Below, piece after piece: positions 1-7,668 of a DNA stretch of 10,356 nucleotides (positions are counted from its first letter, which is position 1; every line of letters begins with the position of its first letter). The stretch is from Spirochaeta_B sp964398645 (GTDB taxonomy: Bacteria > Spirochaetota > Spirochaetia > DSM-27196 > DSM-8902): assembly GCA_964398645.1 (NCBI GenBank), contig CAYNNU010000072.1, positions 1 to 10,356 of the forward strand, in the 5' to 3' direction. Made by a program: the position numbers and the translations under genes. The notes beneath the pieces were generated by a model that was not told where the DNA came from, did no database searches, and saw only the letters and a program-made list of their open reading frames with translations.

Positions 1-1
1 A

Positions 2-829
2 TTATTAGTTGCACTACGAGCGGCATTATTGGCTGGTGCTGAAATTCTATCAGTGTATCAGTCTGATTTCTCTTCTGAAAAAAAGACAGATGGCTCACCA
101 TTAACAAAGGCTGATAAGAAGGCACATCAGGTAATACAAAGGATTCTTCTTGAAGCATTTTCAACTATTCCAATTATTAGTGAAGAGGGAGATGAAGTTG
201 AGTTTTCAATTCGAAATCAATTTGCTCAGTATTGGTTAATTGATCCTCTAGATGGAACGAAAGAGTTTATTTCACGAAATGGTGAATTTACCGTAAATAT
301 TGCCTTGGTAAAAAAAATTGATGATTCTTGGGTTCCGGTAATCGGTGTGGTGTTTGTTCCTGTTAAGGACATTATATATTATGGTGAAAAGAGCATTGGT
401 GCTTATCGCTTGGAAGCAGCAAGCAGTATAGATGCAAATTCAATTGATGGCATATTGATGGAGTCTGTATCACTGCCTGTAGTAAAAAAAATGAATGGTG
501 AAATGACTGTGGTTGTAAGTAGAAGCCATTTGAATGAAGCAACAGAAAAATTTATTCAATCATTAATTCAACTAGGTCGCAGTGTAAAAACTATATGCAG
601 TGGAAGTTCAATAAAAATGTGTCTTGTGGCAGAGGGAACGGCAGATGTGTATCCCCGTCTTGGACCAACTATGGAGTGGGATACGGCTGCCGGAGATGCA
701 ATTTGCCGGGCCGCGGGCTGTTCGGTTATAGATTATCAAAAAGAGCAAGTGTTACAGTACAATAAGGAGGATTTACATAATCCATGGTTCATAGTTAAAA
801 ACATTAAAAATGAAATACTGGGGGGCTGA
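2..829 (+). CDS. cysQ: 3'(2'),5'-bisphosphate nucleotidase CysQ (5' partial)
   Basis: Mg2+-dependent phosphatase of the inositol-monophosphatase superfamily. It removes the 3'-phosphate of PAP (adenosine 3',5'-bisphosphate), the product left after PAPS donates its sulfate, and so relieves inhibition of sulfotransferases. Numbering from the first in-frame codon (position 2), the metal-binding signatures are all visible: SEE at 60-62, DPLDGT at 81-86, and WDTAAG at 226-231. The reading frame is open to the left edge. The TTG at 29 lies inside the conserved first helix (the Ala-Gly segment matching about residues 12-13 of E. coli CysQ), so it is not the true start; only a few N-terminal residues should be missing. 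The stop overlaps the next ATG by one base (TGATG). Placement directly before a sulfotransferase fits a PAP-clearing role. The family call is firm; PAP rather than another bisphosphate as substrate is inferred from context. Confidence 0.93.
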   Translation, partial: LLVALRAALLAGAEILSVYQSDFSSEKKTDGSPLTKADKKAHQVIQRILLEAFSTIPIISEEGDEVEFSIRNQFAQYWLIDPLDGTKEFISRNGEFTVNIALVKKIDDSWVPVIGVVFVPVKDIIYYGEKSIGAYRLEAASSIDANSIDGILMESVSLPVVKKMNGEMTVVVSRSHLNEATEKFIQSLIQLGRSVKTICSGSSIKMCLVAEGTADVYPRLGPTMEWDTAAGDAICRAAGCSVIDYQKEQVLQYNKEDLHNPWFIVKNIKNEILGG

Positions 830-1812
830 TGAATTTACCAATTATTCATATTGGATTGCCAAGGGCTGGAAGCACAACATTACAGGAATTATTTTTTTCT
901 AAAAATCCTTCTGTTTATCATGTGAGTGGTTCGAATAAAAATATTGATACAGCTAGTCTAGAACTTAGGAAAAAAGCAAAAGAAATAATGGTTAGTTTGC
1001 GAAATGATTCAGAAAGTGTCTTTAGAAGGAAAGTACCAGTATTTAGAAATTATGTTGATGCGATGTTTGAAGAGGCGCAAAATTTAAATAGGCGGATTGT
1101 ATTTTCAAACGAAAGCCTTTCTTTAAATGGTACCTTAAAGGAAATAAGCAGAAAAGAAATTGCATGCCGTTTGTATTCAATAATTGGAAAGGCAAAAATT
1201 TTATTAGTTTTGAGAGAGCCTGTTCAGTGGTTTAAGTCTAATTATCTGCATGCAATAACAGGTTTGTATAGGGCTGGATTGATAGAAGAAGCAAAGAAAC
1301 TATCATATGGTGAATTTTTTAGAAGAATTTCACAAGTGCCAAGAGAATATGTAAAGGAAAGTAGTTTTGGAATTGAGGCAATAAATAGTAAAGGAATAAT
1401 TCAAGATTATGGTTGTTTTTTTGGAATGGAAAATATTCATATCTCAGTATTTGAAGAACAGGTTAAAAATCCAAAGAAAGTTTATCGTTTATTAGAAAAT
1501 TTATTAGACATAAAAATCGGCGAACAAGATTATTTTATGGATAAACCTCCCAAAAAAACAAATATGACTGTGAAAGAAATGAATTTTTGGATTTCTTTGG
1601 CAAGGATATGTCCTGATAAAATTTGGCCATCAAATCGGATCAGGAAGAGGTATATTCTTCCACTGCTACGAAAATCTTTTTATAGTAGGAGAAAATGGCC
1701 TGCTGTTCCGAAGGAAATAGTTGAAAAAATAAAAGAAATATGTTCTGAAAATAACAAGTGGATAGAGCAAACGTATGATCAAGCTTTATCAGAATATGGT
1801 TATTTCCTTTGA
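829..1812 (+). CDS. PAPS-dependent sulfotransferase family protein
   Basis: Predicted to transfer sulfate from PAPS to an acceptor, probably a sugar of the glycan made by the neighbouring glycosyltransferases. The N-terminus (residues 5-17) is a hydrophobic strand followed by PRAGSTT, the P-loop-like 5'-phosphosulfate-binding loop. A second block near 124-143 (hydrophobic strand, then LREP, Ser137) matches the 3'-phosphate-binding element. Glu95 in FSNES precedes it, at the place where heparan-type N/O-sulfotransferases carry their catalytic glutamate; this last equivalence is my inference. Length (327 aa) is normal for bacterial members, and no signal peptide or membrane segment is seen, so it should be cytoplasmic. 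The ATG overlaps the cysQ stop and is preceded by a G-run at 820-825. Sampled lines are only 25-30% G+C (901-960 and 1441-1500), clearly lower than cysD, suggesting separate acquisition. The acceptor cannot be told from sequence. Confidence 0.85.
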   Translation: MNLPIIHIGLPRAGSTTLQELFFSKNPSVYHVSGSNKNIDTASLELRKKAKEIMVSLRNDSESVFRRKVPVFRNYVDAMFEEAQNLNRRIVFSNESLSLNGTLKEISRKEIACRLYSIIGKAKILLVLREPVQWFKSNYLHAITGLYRAGLIEEAKKLSYGEFFRRISQVPREYVKESSFGIEAINSKGIIQDYGCFFGMENIHISVFEEQVKNPKKVYRLLENLLDIKIGEQDYFMDKPPKKTNMTVKEMNFWISLARICPDKIWPSNRIRKRYILPLLRKSFYSRRKWPAVPKEIVEKIKEICSENNKWIEQTYDQALSEYGYFL

Positions 1813-1862
1813 AAATTACTATTTGATTTGATATCTCCAAGTGTAAAAAAGAGGGTGTATTT

Positions 1863-2765
1863 ATGAAAAATTTCCATATTCTCGAACTTGAATCCGAAGC
1901 AATTTTCATTTTGCGTGAAGTAGCTGCGCAGCTTGAGAGGCCGGTGATGCTTTTTTCCGGTGGAAAGGATTCTATTTGCATGGCTCATTTGGCTAAGAAA
2001 GCATTTTGGCCAGGCAAAATTCCTTTTCCCTTAATGCATATTGATACCGAACATAATTTTCCTGAAACAATTGAGTTTCGGGATAGGTATGTGCAGGAAG
2101 AGTTGGGAGCGAATCTTATAGTTCGTTCAGTGCAGTCTTCTATTGATTCGGGTCGAGTTCAGGAAGAAACTGGTCCGCAGGCAAGCAGGAATGCTTTACA
2201 GACAGTAACTCTTTTGGATGCTATTCAGGAATTTCGTTTTGATTGTGCCATGGGCGGGGCACGTCGAGATGAGGAAAAAGCGCGGGCGAAGGAGCGATTT
2301 TTTAGTTTTCGGGATTCTTTTGGGCAATGGGATCCAAAAAATCAACGTCCGGAATTATGGAATATTTTTAATACTCAACATTCTTTAGGAGAGCACTTTC
2401 GAGTATTTCCTCTTTCAAATTGGACAGAACTGGATGTCTGGCAATATATAAAAGCAGAGGAAATCCCCTTGCCGTCGCTATATTTTTCACATGAAAGGGA
2501 AGTGATTGTGCGTGATGGGGTGATTCTTGGTTTTGTTCCGGATATTTTACAACTTCTTCCGGGAGAAACTATTGAGCGGAGAAAGGTTCGTTGCCGTACT
2601 ATTGGTGATATTACTTGTACAGGATTGGCCGCTTCCGAGGCTTCAAATGTTGATGAGATAATACAGGAAATTGCGACTACCCGGACAACCGAGCGTGGTG
2701 GCCGAGCGGATGATAAAAGATCAGAGGCTGCAATGGAAGATAGAAAGAAGAAGGGGTATTTTTAA
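1863..2765 (+). CDS. cysD: Sulfate adenylyltransferase subunit 2 (ATP sulfurylase, CysD)
   Basis: Catalytic subunit of the GTPase-coupled ATP sulfurylase, which makes adenosine 5'-phosphosulfate (APS) from ATP and sulfate in the cytoplasm, working with CysN. It belongs to the PAPS-reductase/N-type ATP pyrophosphatase fold. The PP-loop SGGKDS sits at 32-37, the family signature GGARRDEEKARA at 131-142, and RCRTIGDI at 243-250; the basic tail ending in KKKGYF is also typical. Length (300 aa) is close to E. coli CysD (about 302), so it looks intact. The ATG at 1863 has a good ribosome site, GAGGG at 1851-1855. The 50-base gap from the sulfotransferase is the longest in the sulfation half, and no convincing promoter is seen in it. 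The stop overlaps the cysNC start (TAATG). The function call is very firm; use for sulfation rather than assimilation is from context. Confidence 0.97.
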   Translation: MKNFHILELESEAIFILREVAAQLERPVMLFSGGKDSICMAHLAKKAFWPGKIPFPLMHIDTEHNFPETIEFRDRYVQEELGANLIVRSVQSSIDSGRVQEETGPQASRNALQTVTLLDAIQEFRFDCAMGGARRDEEKARAKERFFSFRDSFGQWDPKNQRPELWNIFNTQHSLGEHFRVFPLSNWTELDVWQYIKAEEIPLPSLYFSHEREVIVRDGVILGFVPDILQLLPGETIERRKVRCRTIGDITCTGLAASEASNVDEIIQEIATTRTTERGGRADDKRSEAAMEDRKKKGYF

Positions 2766-4630
2766 TGGGAACCGGAGATACAAATTCACGGGATTTACTT
2801 CGTTTTTCCACTGCAGGTAGTGTAGATGATGGGAAAAGCACATTAATTGGTCGCTTGTTGTATGACAGCAAAGCAATTTTTCAGGATCAAATGGATGCTT
2901 TGCAGCAGAGTAGCCGCTTGCGGGGTGAAGAACAAGTTAACCTGGCATTATTAACAGATGGTTTGCGGTCAGAGCGGGAACAGGGCATTACCATTGATGT
3001 TGCATATAGATATTTTTCTACGCCAAAGCGAAAATTTATTATTTCGGATACTCCAGGCCACGAACAGTATACACGGAATATGGTAACCGGGGCTTCTACT
3101 TCTCAGTTGGCAATAATATTGATTGATGCACGAAATGGGGTTCTTCCGCAGTCAAAAAGACATGGCATTATCGCTGGTTTGTTAGGTATTCCCCATATTA
3201 TTGTTGCAATAAATAAAATGGATTTGGTTGATTGGTCACAGGAGAAATTTCAAAAAATTGTAGCAGAGTATACAGAATTTTCGGCAAAACTAAATGTTCA
3301 TGATATTAGTTTTATTCCGGTAAGTGCTTTGCATGGAGATAATATCGTAGAAAAAAGTACCAATCTATCTTGGTATGATGGGCCGACCATCTTGCATCAA
3401 TTGGAGAATGTTACAATTGCGGCCGATAGAAATTTGATTGATTTTCGTTTCCCAATTCAATATGTAATTCGACCAGATCAAAATTTTCGGGGGTTTGCCG
3501 GCAGAATTGCGAGTGGTACTATTAAAGCGGGTGAAGAGGTAGTGGTATTCCCATCGGGTCAAGAGACAGTTATTGATAGCATCTACCAATATCAACAGGA
3601 AATAATGGAAGCGCGAGCCGGGGATTCAGTAATAATTACTACACGACATGAAAGAGACATAAGCCGGGGGGATATGATTGTTCGGAAAAAAAATCTTCCT
3701 ATAGTACAGTCTCGGTTTGATGCAATAATATGTTGGATGGATTCTGTAAATGGCATTAAGCTACATCAGAGCTACCTTATTCAGCATACAACGCGACAAG
3801 CAACAGGATTTATTCGGAAACTTCAGTATCGGCTTGATGTAAATACATTACATCGACAGGAAGCGGAAACGTTAACTATGAATGAAATTGGCCGGGTGGA
3901 AATAGAGACAGCTCAGCCATTATTTTTTGATACATACGAAAAAAACCGTGAAACTGGCGGCTTTATTGTTATCGATCCAGCTACAAATTTGACAGTTGCC
4001 GCCGGGATGATTCGGGGAGTTCCAGGTAGTGAAAAAACAATAAAAGAAAATACTGCTATAAAAAATATTCGATGGGAAGATTTTCCGGTTTCTCAGCAAA
4101 TGCGGGAACAGAAGAATCGGCATGCGGCACATTGCTTTTGGCTGACTGGCTTGTCTGGTTCAGGAAAAACTACAATTGCACGTGAATTATCCAGCAATCT
4201 TCATCAGATGGGAAAACAGGTGTATGTGTTGGATGGTGATAACATTCGACATGGATTAAATGCTGATCTAGGGTTCTCGCGGCAGGATCGGCAGGAAAAT
4301 ATTAGAAGAATTGGGCATGTTGCTAGACTTATGTTTGATGCTGGATTTATTGTTATTTGTTCGTTTATTAGTCCTTTTGAGTCAATGCGCGAACAGGTTC
4401 GCGAGTTATTTCCTGATGGTGGGTTCACGGAAATACTCGTTCATTGTTCTCTTGATGAATGCCGTCGCAGGGATCCGAAGGGTTTATATAAAAAGGTAGA
4501 TAAGGGTGAGATACAAGAGTTCACTGGCATAGATGCCGATTACCAGGTACCGAAAAATCCTGATTTGGTAATTGATACCGAACAATATACATTGCCCTTA
4601 GCAATAAAGATGATTCTTGATTTATTATGA
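2765..4630 (+). CDS. cysNC: Bifunctional sulfate adenylyltransferase subunit 1 / APS kinase (CysN-CysC fusion)
   Basis: A two-enzyme protein like rhizobial NodQ. The N-terminal part (about 1-440) is the EF-Tu-like GTPase CysN that drives APS synthesis with CysD: G1 loop GSVDDGKST at 18-26, G3 DTPGH at 95-99, G4 NKMD at 150-153, then the beta-barrel domains. The C-terminal part (about 450-621) is APS kinase, which phosphorylates APS to PAPS: Walker A GLSGSGKTT at 462-470, DGDNIR at 490-495, SFISPF at 533-538, and the FTGID segment from 586. All key motifs of both domains look intact. Length (621 aa) is in the usual range for the fusion. AAGGGG at 2751-2756 provides a ribosome site and the ATG overlaps the cysD stop, fitting stoichiometric production of the two subunits. 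The APS-to-PAPS step in the same polypeptide, beside a sulfotransferase, points to PAPS supply for sulfation. Confidence 0.97.
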   Translation: MGTGDTNSRDLLRFSTAGSVDDGKSTLIGRLLYDSKAIFQDQMDALQQSSRLRGEEQVNLALLTDGLRSEREQGITIDVAYRYFSTPKRKFIISDTPGHEQYTRNMVTGASTSQLAIILIDARNGVLPQSKRHGIIAGLLGIPHIIVAINKMDLVDWSQEKFQKIVAEYTEFSAKLNVHDISFIPVSALHGDNIVEKSTNLSWYDGPTILHQLENVTIAADRNLIDFRFPIQYVIRPDQNFRGFAGRIASGTIKAGEEVVVFPSGQETVIDSIYQYQQEIMEARAGDSVIITTRHERDISRGDMIVRKKNLPIVQSRFDAIICWMDSVNGIKLHQSYLIQHTTRQATGFIRKLQYRLDVNTLHRQEAETLTMNEIGRVEIETAQPLFFDTYEKNRETGGFIVIDPATNLTVAAGMIRGVPGSEKTIKENTAIKNIRWEDFPVSQQMREQKNRHAAHCFWLTGLSGSGKTTIARELSSNLHQMGKQVYVLDGDNIRHGLNADLGFSRQDRQENIRRIGHVARLMFDAGFIVICSFISPFESMREQVRELFPDGGFTEILVHCSLDECRRRDPKGLYKKVDKGEIQEFTGIDADYQVPKNPDLVIDTEQYTLPLAIKMILDLL

Positions 4631-6414
4631 TTTTGACAATTATCGTTGTATTAGCCATATTAATAATGCTTATTCTGGATGCAGCTGGATCAGATATGAT
4701 TTTTGTTGGGGGGCTGTTTGTATTGTTGTTTGGTGGCGTCATTACACCTGAAGAAGCATTAGCAGGGTTTTCCAACAAGGGAATGATGACAGTTGCTTTG
4801 TTATTTATTGTCAGCCAGGCGGTGGAAAATACTGGTGCTTTTAATGATTTAGCCACGCGGTTTTTTTCAGTAAAGTCAAAACTATATGTGTGGCAATTGC
4901 TCAGACTGATGCTACCAGTATCAGTTTTATCTGCATTTATGAATAATACACCAATAGTTACAATTTTCATTCCGGTCGTGAAAAAATGGGCTGCTGCATT
5001 ACATATTCCAGCAAGTAAGTTGTTAATTCCATTATCGTATGCCGCGATTTTTGGAGGGGTCTGTACCTTAATTGGTACAAGTACAAATTTAGTTGTCCAT
5101 GGGTTGATAATTAGTAATGGTGATATTGGCTTTTCTTTTTTTGAGTTGGCCAAGGTTGGTATTCCTGTAGCTTTTGTTGGCTTTGTATATTTAGCAATTG
5201 CAGGAAAAAAGATGTTGCCGAATAGAGGAGATGTATTTTCTGAAGTTCAAACAAATCCAAGAGAGTTTATTACTGAACTAGAGGTATCAAAAGATTCGAT
5301 ACTTGCAGGAAAAAGCATTGAACAAGCGAAGTTGCGAAATTTAAAAGGTGTATACCTTATGGATATTGATCGAAATGGTGTGCATCTTGGGCCAGTAACA
5401 CCAGATCGGAGATTAGCATCAGGAGACCGTTTGTTTTTTTCTGGGAATACAGATTCCATCACAGATATTCTTTCAATGGAGGGTTTGCGCTCTGTGGATG
5501 TTGAAACTATGCAATCTGATTCAAAACGAATTCAGGAAAAAATGGTGGAAGTGGTTGTTTCACCCGAGTTTCCAGGCATAGGGAAAACAATAAAAGAGGT
5601 GAATTTCCGCAGTATGTATAACGCCGCAGTGGTGGCTGTTGGACGAAACGGAAAAAAGGTGCATAGTCGTCTCGGCGATGTTGTTCTGCAAGCTGGCGAT
5701 AATGTAATTTTGTTGGCATCACAAGATTTCACCATTCGCAATAGAAATACAAAGCATTTTTTTATTATCAGCGATATTAGTGATGGTAAACAAGTGAAAA
5801 AGAAGGGTTCCTTTGCTTTAGCGGTTGTTCTTCTAATGGTAACTGTCGCAGCAGTAGGGGTGAAACTACCAAAAATTAGCGGCAATACTGTTGATATGTT
5901 TTTTGCTGCTGCTGCTGCTTCTATGCTATTAATAATTGGTCGGGTAATAACAACTGCCCAAGCCAGAAATGCTATTCGCTTGGATATTTTGGTAACAATA
6001 GCCGCTGCATTTGGTGTGAGCAAGGCATTAACAAATAGTGGCGCTGCTCAAGCAATAGGTGGTTATTTTGTTCAAGCCATGGCACCATTTGGTCCCGTTG
6101 GTGCACTCTTTGCAGTATATCTGGTCACTAGTTTTTTTACTGAGATTATTACAAATAATGCTGCTGCGGCATTGATGGTACCAATTGCATATGCTACTTC
6201 GGCTAGCCTAGGAGTATCTTATTATCCGTTTATGGTGGCGGTCGCTATTGGTGCAAGTGCTAGCTTTGCTACCCCTATTGGGTATCAGACAAATCTGTTA
6301 GTCCAAAGTGCTGGAGGTTATCGTTTCAGTGATTTTTTAAAAATTGGAGTTCCGATGAATTTTCTAGCCATGATTACGGCAATAGCGGCTATTGTTTTTT
6401 GGTATGACATTTAA
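4627..6414 (+). CDS. DASS/SLC13-type anion permease with two TrkA-C (RCK_C) domains, probable sulfate transporter
   Basis: Inner-membrane permease of the divalent anion/Na+ symporter family. Hydrophobic helices fill about 1-195 and 390-595. Between them lie two soluble TrkA-C/RCK_C-like modules (about 214-290 and 306-380), an arrangement known from sulfate-related permeases such as algal SAC1/SLT proteins. The two family hairpin signatures that bind Na+ and anion are present: IGTSTN at 149-154 and TPIGYQTN at 549-556, and NNTP-type segments occur in the membrane parts. The length of 595 aa is normal for this architecture. The start ATG overlaps the cysNC stop (ATGA) and has no clear ribosome site of its own, so translation is probably coupled. 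Transport of sulfate is inferred from the neighbours; other divalent anions cannot be excluded from sequence. A short (GCT)5 run at 5905-5919 encodes five alanines in a membrane helix. Confidence 0.88.
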   Translation: MILTIIVVLAILIMLILDAAGSDMIFVGGLFVLLFGGVITPEEALAGFSNKGMMTVALLFIVSQAVENTGAFNDLATRFFSVKSKLYVWQLLRLMLPVSVLSAFMNNTPIVTIFIPVVKKWAAALHIPASKLLIPLSYAAIFGGVCTLIGTSTNLVVHGLIISNGDIGFSFFELAKVGIPVAFVGFVYLAIAGKKMLPNRGDVFSEVQTNPREFITELEVSKDSILAGKSIEQAKLRNLKGVYLMDIDRNGVHLGPVTPDRRLASGDRLFFSGNTDSITDILSMEGLRSVDVETMQSDSKRIQEKMVEVVVSPEFPGIGKTIKEVNFRSMYNAAVVAVGRNGKKVHSRLGDVVLQAGDNVILLASQDFTIRNRNTKHFFIISDISDGKQVKKKGSFALAVVLLMVTVAAVGVKLPKISGNTVDMFFAAAAASMLLIIGRVITTAQARNAIRLDILVTIAAAFGVSKALTNSGAAQAIGGYFVQAMAPFGPVGALFAVYLVTSFFTEIITNNAAAALMVPIAYATSASLGVSYYPFMVAVAIGASASFATPIGYQTNLLVQSAGGYRFSDFLKIGVPMNFLAMITAIAAIVFWYDI

Positions 6415-6432
6415 AAGAGGGAGTAATAATAC

Positions 6433-7668
6433 ATGAAAATTGGAATGATTCTTCTGGGGCATACGTTTCCTCCGGATATTCGGGTCGATAAAGAGTTGCA
6501 AGCTTTATGTGGATCGGGTCGTGAAATTCATCTTATGACTGAATTGGGGAAGGATCAAAAGCCGCTTGAAATCGCATATGGTGGAAAGGGATATATTCAT
6601 CGCTATTCAATAAAAGTTCGTAGCGCATTATTGCGGTTTGTAACCGGTGCATATTTTCATCTTATTCGTCGGGAATATGTAAAACATATTGCTGATTTTA
6701 TTGTTCAAAATGATATTCAGATTTTGCATGTGCATGATTTGAATTTTCTTCCAACGGTTTTCTATACCATACGAAAATACAAATTTGATGTGAAAGTGGT
6801 TGCGGATCTTCACGAAAATATGCCGGCCGCTTGGGTAGCATATCGGTCTGATAACTGCTGGCCGCTGCGTTTGCTTAGATCGATAATCTATAACTATAGG
6901 ATATGGAAGCGGGCAGAAAAAAAATGTTTTTTGCAATGTGCTGCTGTTATTGCTGTTGTTCCAGAGGCAAAAAAGCGTATGTTGGAATATGGGGTGGATC
7001 CTAAGAAGATCTGGGTGGTTAGTAACACTGAAAATCAGCAGACTTTTCCGTTCAGTCGTGAACAGGCAAATGCAGAAATCATTCAAAAATATCAAGATGA
7101 TTTTGTGATTAGTTATATTGGCGGACTTGGGCCACACCGAGGGATGCAAACGCTTATCAAAGGATTTGAGCGTATCGCAAATGAAATGCCTTCTGCCCGT
7201 CTTTTGATAGTGGGAGCAAAACAAAAAGATAGTGTTGCTATTCAAAAAATGCTTGCAAAGGTAAAAGACCCACTTATTCGTGGTCGGGTTGAGATTATAG
7301 GATGGGTTCCATTTTCAGATGTAAATAGTTATGTCCTAGCCAGTAATGTGTGTACTGTTCCGCATGAAGATTTCGAGCATACTCAGACAACCATTCCGCA
7401 TAAATTATTCCAATACATGATTTGTCGTTCGCCAGTATTGGTGAGTGACTGCGCGCCATTAAAACGGATTATTGGTGATAACGATGCTGGATACGTTTTT
7501 GAGGCTGGTGATTCAGCCAGTTTGGCAACCGTTGTACGTGAAATGAATTCAAATTGGGCCGAAGTAAAACGCCGGGTTGAGAAAGCTTTTGACTTGGCGG
7601 CTGGAGAATATTCGTGGACAAGGGATGCAGAGCGTTTGAAAAAAATGTACCAGGAGATTTTGAATTAA
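6433..7668 (+). CDS. GT4-family glycosyltransferase
   Basis: Predicted retaining GT-B glycosyltransferase (family GT4) that moves a sugar from a nucleotide-sugar donor onto a growing surface or exported glycan, in the cytoplasm or at the inner membrane face. The N-terminal Rossmann half has an opening strand and the HVHDL segment at 99-103, followed by a DLHE motif. The C-terminal donor-binding half begins with GGLGPHRG at 230-237 and contains HKLFQYM at 323-329. The usual second glutamate of the GT4 EX7E motif is Gln327 and the first position is Thr319; I recall such replacement in this PHKLFQYM subgroup, so it need not mean loss of activity. The ATG has a strong ribosome site, AGAGGGAG at 6416-6423, and lies 18 bases after the permease stop. 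The 411 aa length is typical. Donor and acceptor sugars are unknown. Confidence 0.88.
   Translation: MKIGMILLGHTFPPDIRVDKELQALCGSGREIHLMTELGKDQKPLEIAYGGKGYIHRYSIKVRSALLRFVTGAYFHLIRREYVKHIADFIVQNDIQILHVHDLNFLPTVFYTIRKYKFDVKVVADLHENMPAAWVAYRSDNCWPLRLLRSIIYNYRIWKRAEKKCFLQCAAVIAVVPEAKKRMLEYGVDPKKIWVVSNTENQQTFPFSREQANAEIIQKYQDDFVISYIGGLGPHRGMQTLIKGFERIANEMPSARLLIVGAKQKDSVAIQKMLAKVKDPLIRGRVEIIGWVPFSDVNSYVLASNVCTVPHEDFEHTQTTIPHKLFQYMICRSPVLVSDCAPLKRIIGDNDAGYVFEAGDSASLATVVREMNSNWAEVKRRVEKAFDLAAGEYSWTRDAERLKKMYQEILN
7652..7656 (+). promoter_or_regulatory. Ribosome binding site AGGAG that supports an ATT start
   Basis: A full AGGAG core lies inside the last codons of the preceding glycosyltransferase, exactly seven bases before the ATT at 7664. 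No ATG, GTG or TTG stands at that spacing in an open frame (TTG at 7660 meets TAA at once). This site therefore argues that the beta-helix gene starts at 7664 rather than at TTG 7763, which has no ribosome site within a normal distance. Confidence 0.6.

Noticed and set aside
29..31. TTG at 29 as the start of the cysQ gene
   Set aside because: The frame is open to the left edge and the residues just upstream match the first helix of CysQ, so the gene begins before the window and TTG 29 is internal.
1813..1862. Possible promoter in the 50-base gap before cysD (TTGATT and A-rich stretch)
   Set aside because: The hexamers match poorly and spacing is not convincing; only the GAGGG ribosome site before cysD is supported.
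4521..5153. Long open frame on the minus strand (210 codons)
   Set aside because: It lies antisense to the cysNC end and the permease start, which have clear family motifs. The translation shows no recognisable domain and is best explained as a shadow.
5905..5919. (GCT)5 run as a phase-variation repeat
   Set aside because: It is a trinucleotide run that keeps frame if it slips, and encodes alanines in a membrane helix, so it cannot act as an on/off switch.
6628..7245. Minus-strand open frame of 205 codons
   Set aside because: It is antisense to a well-supported GT4 gene, with no domain-like pattern.
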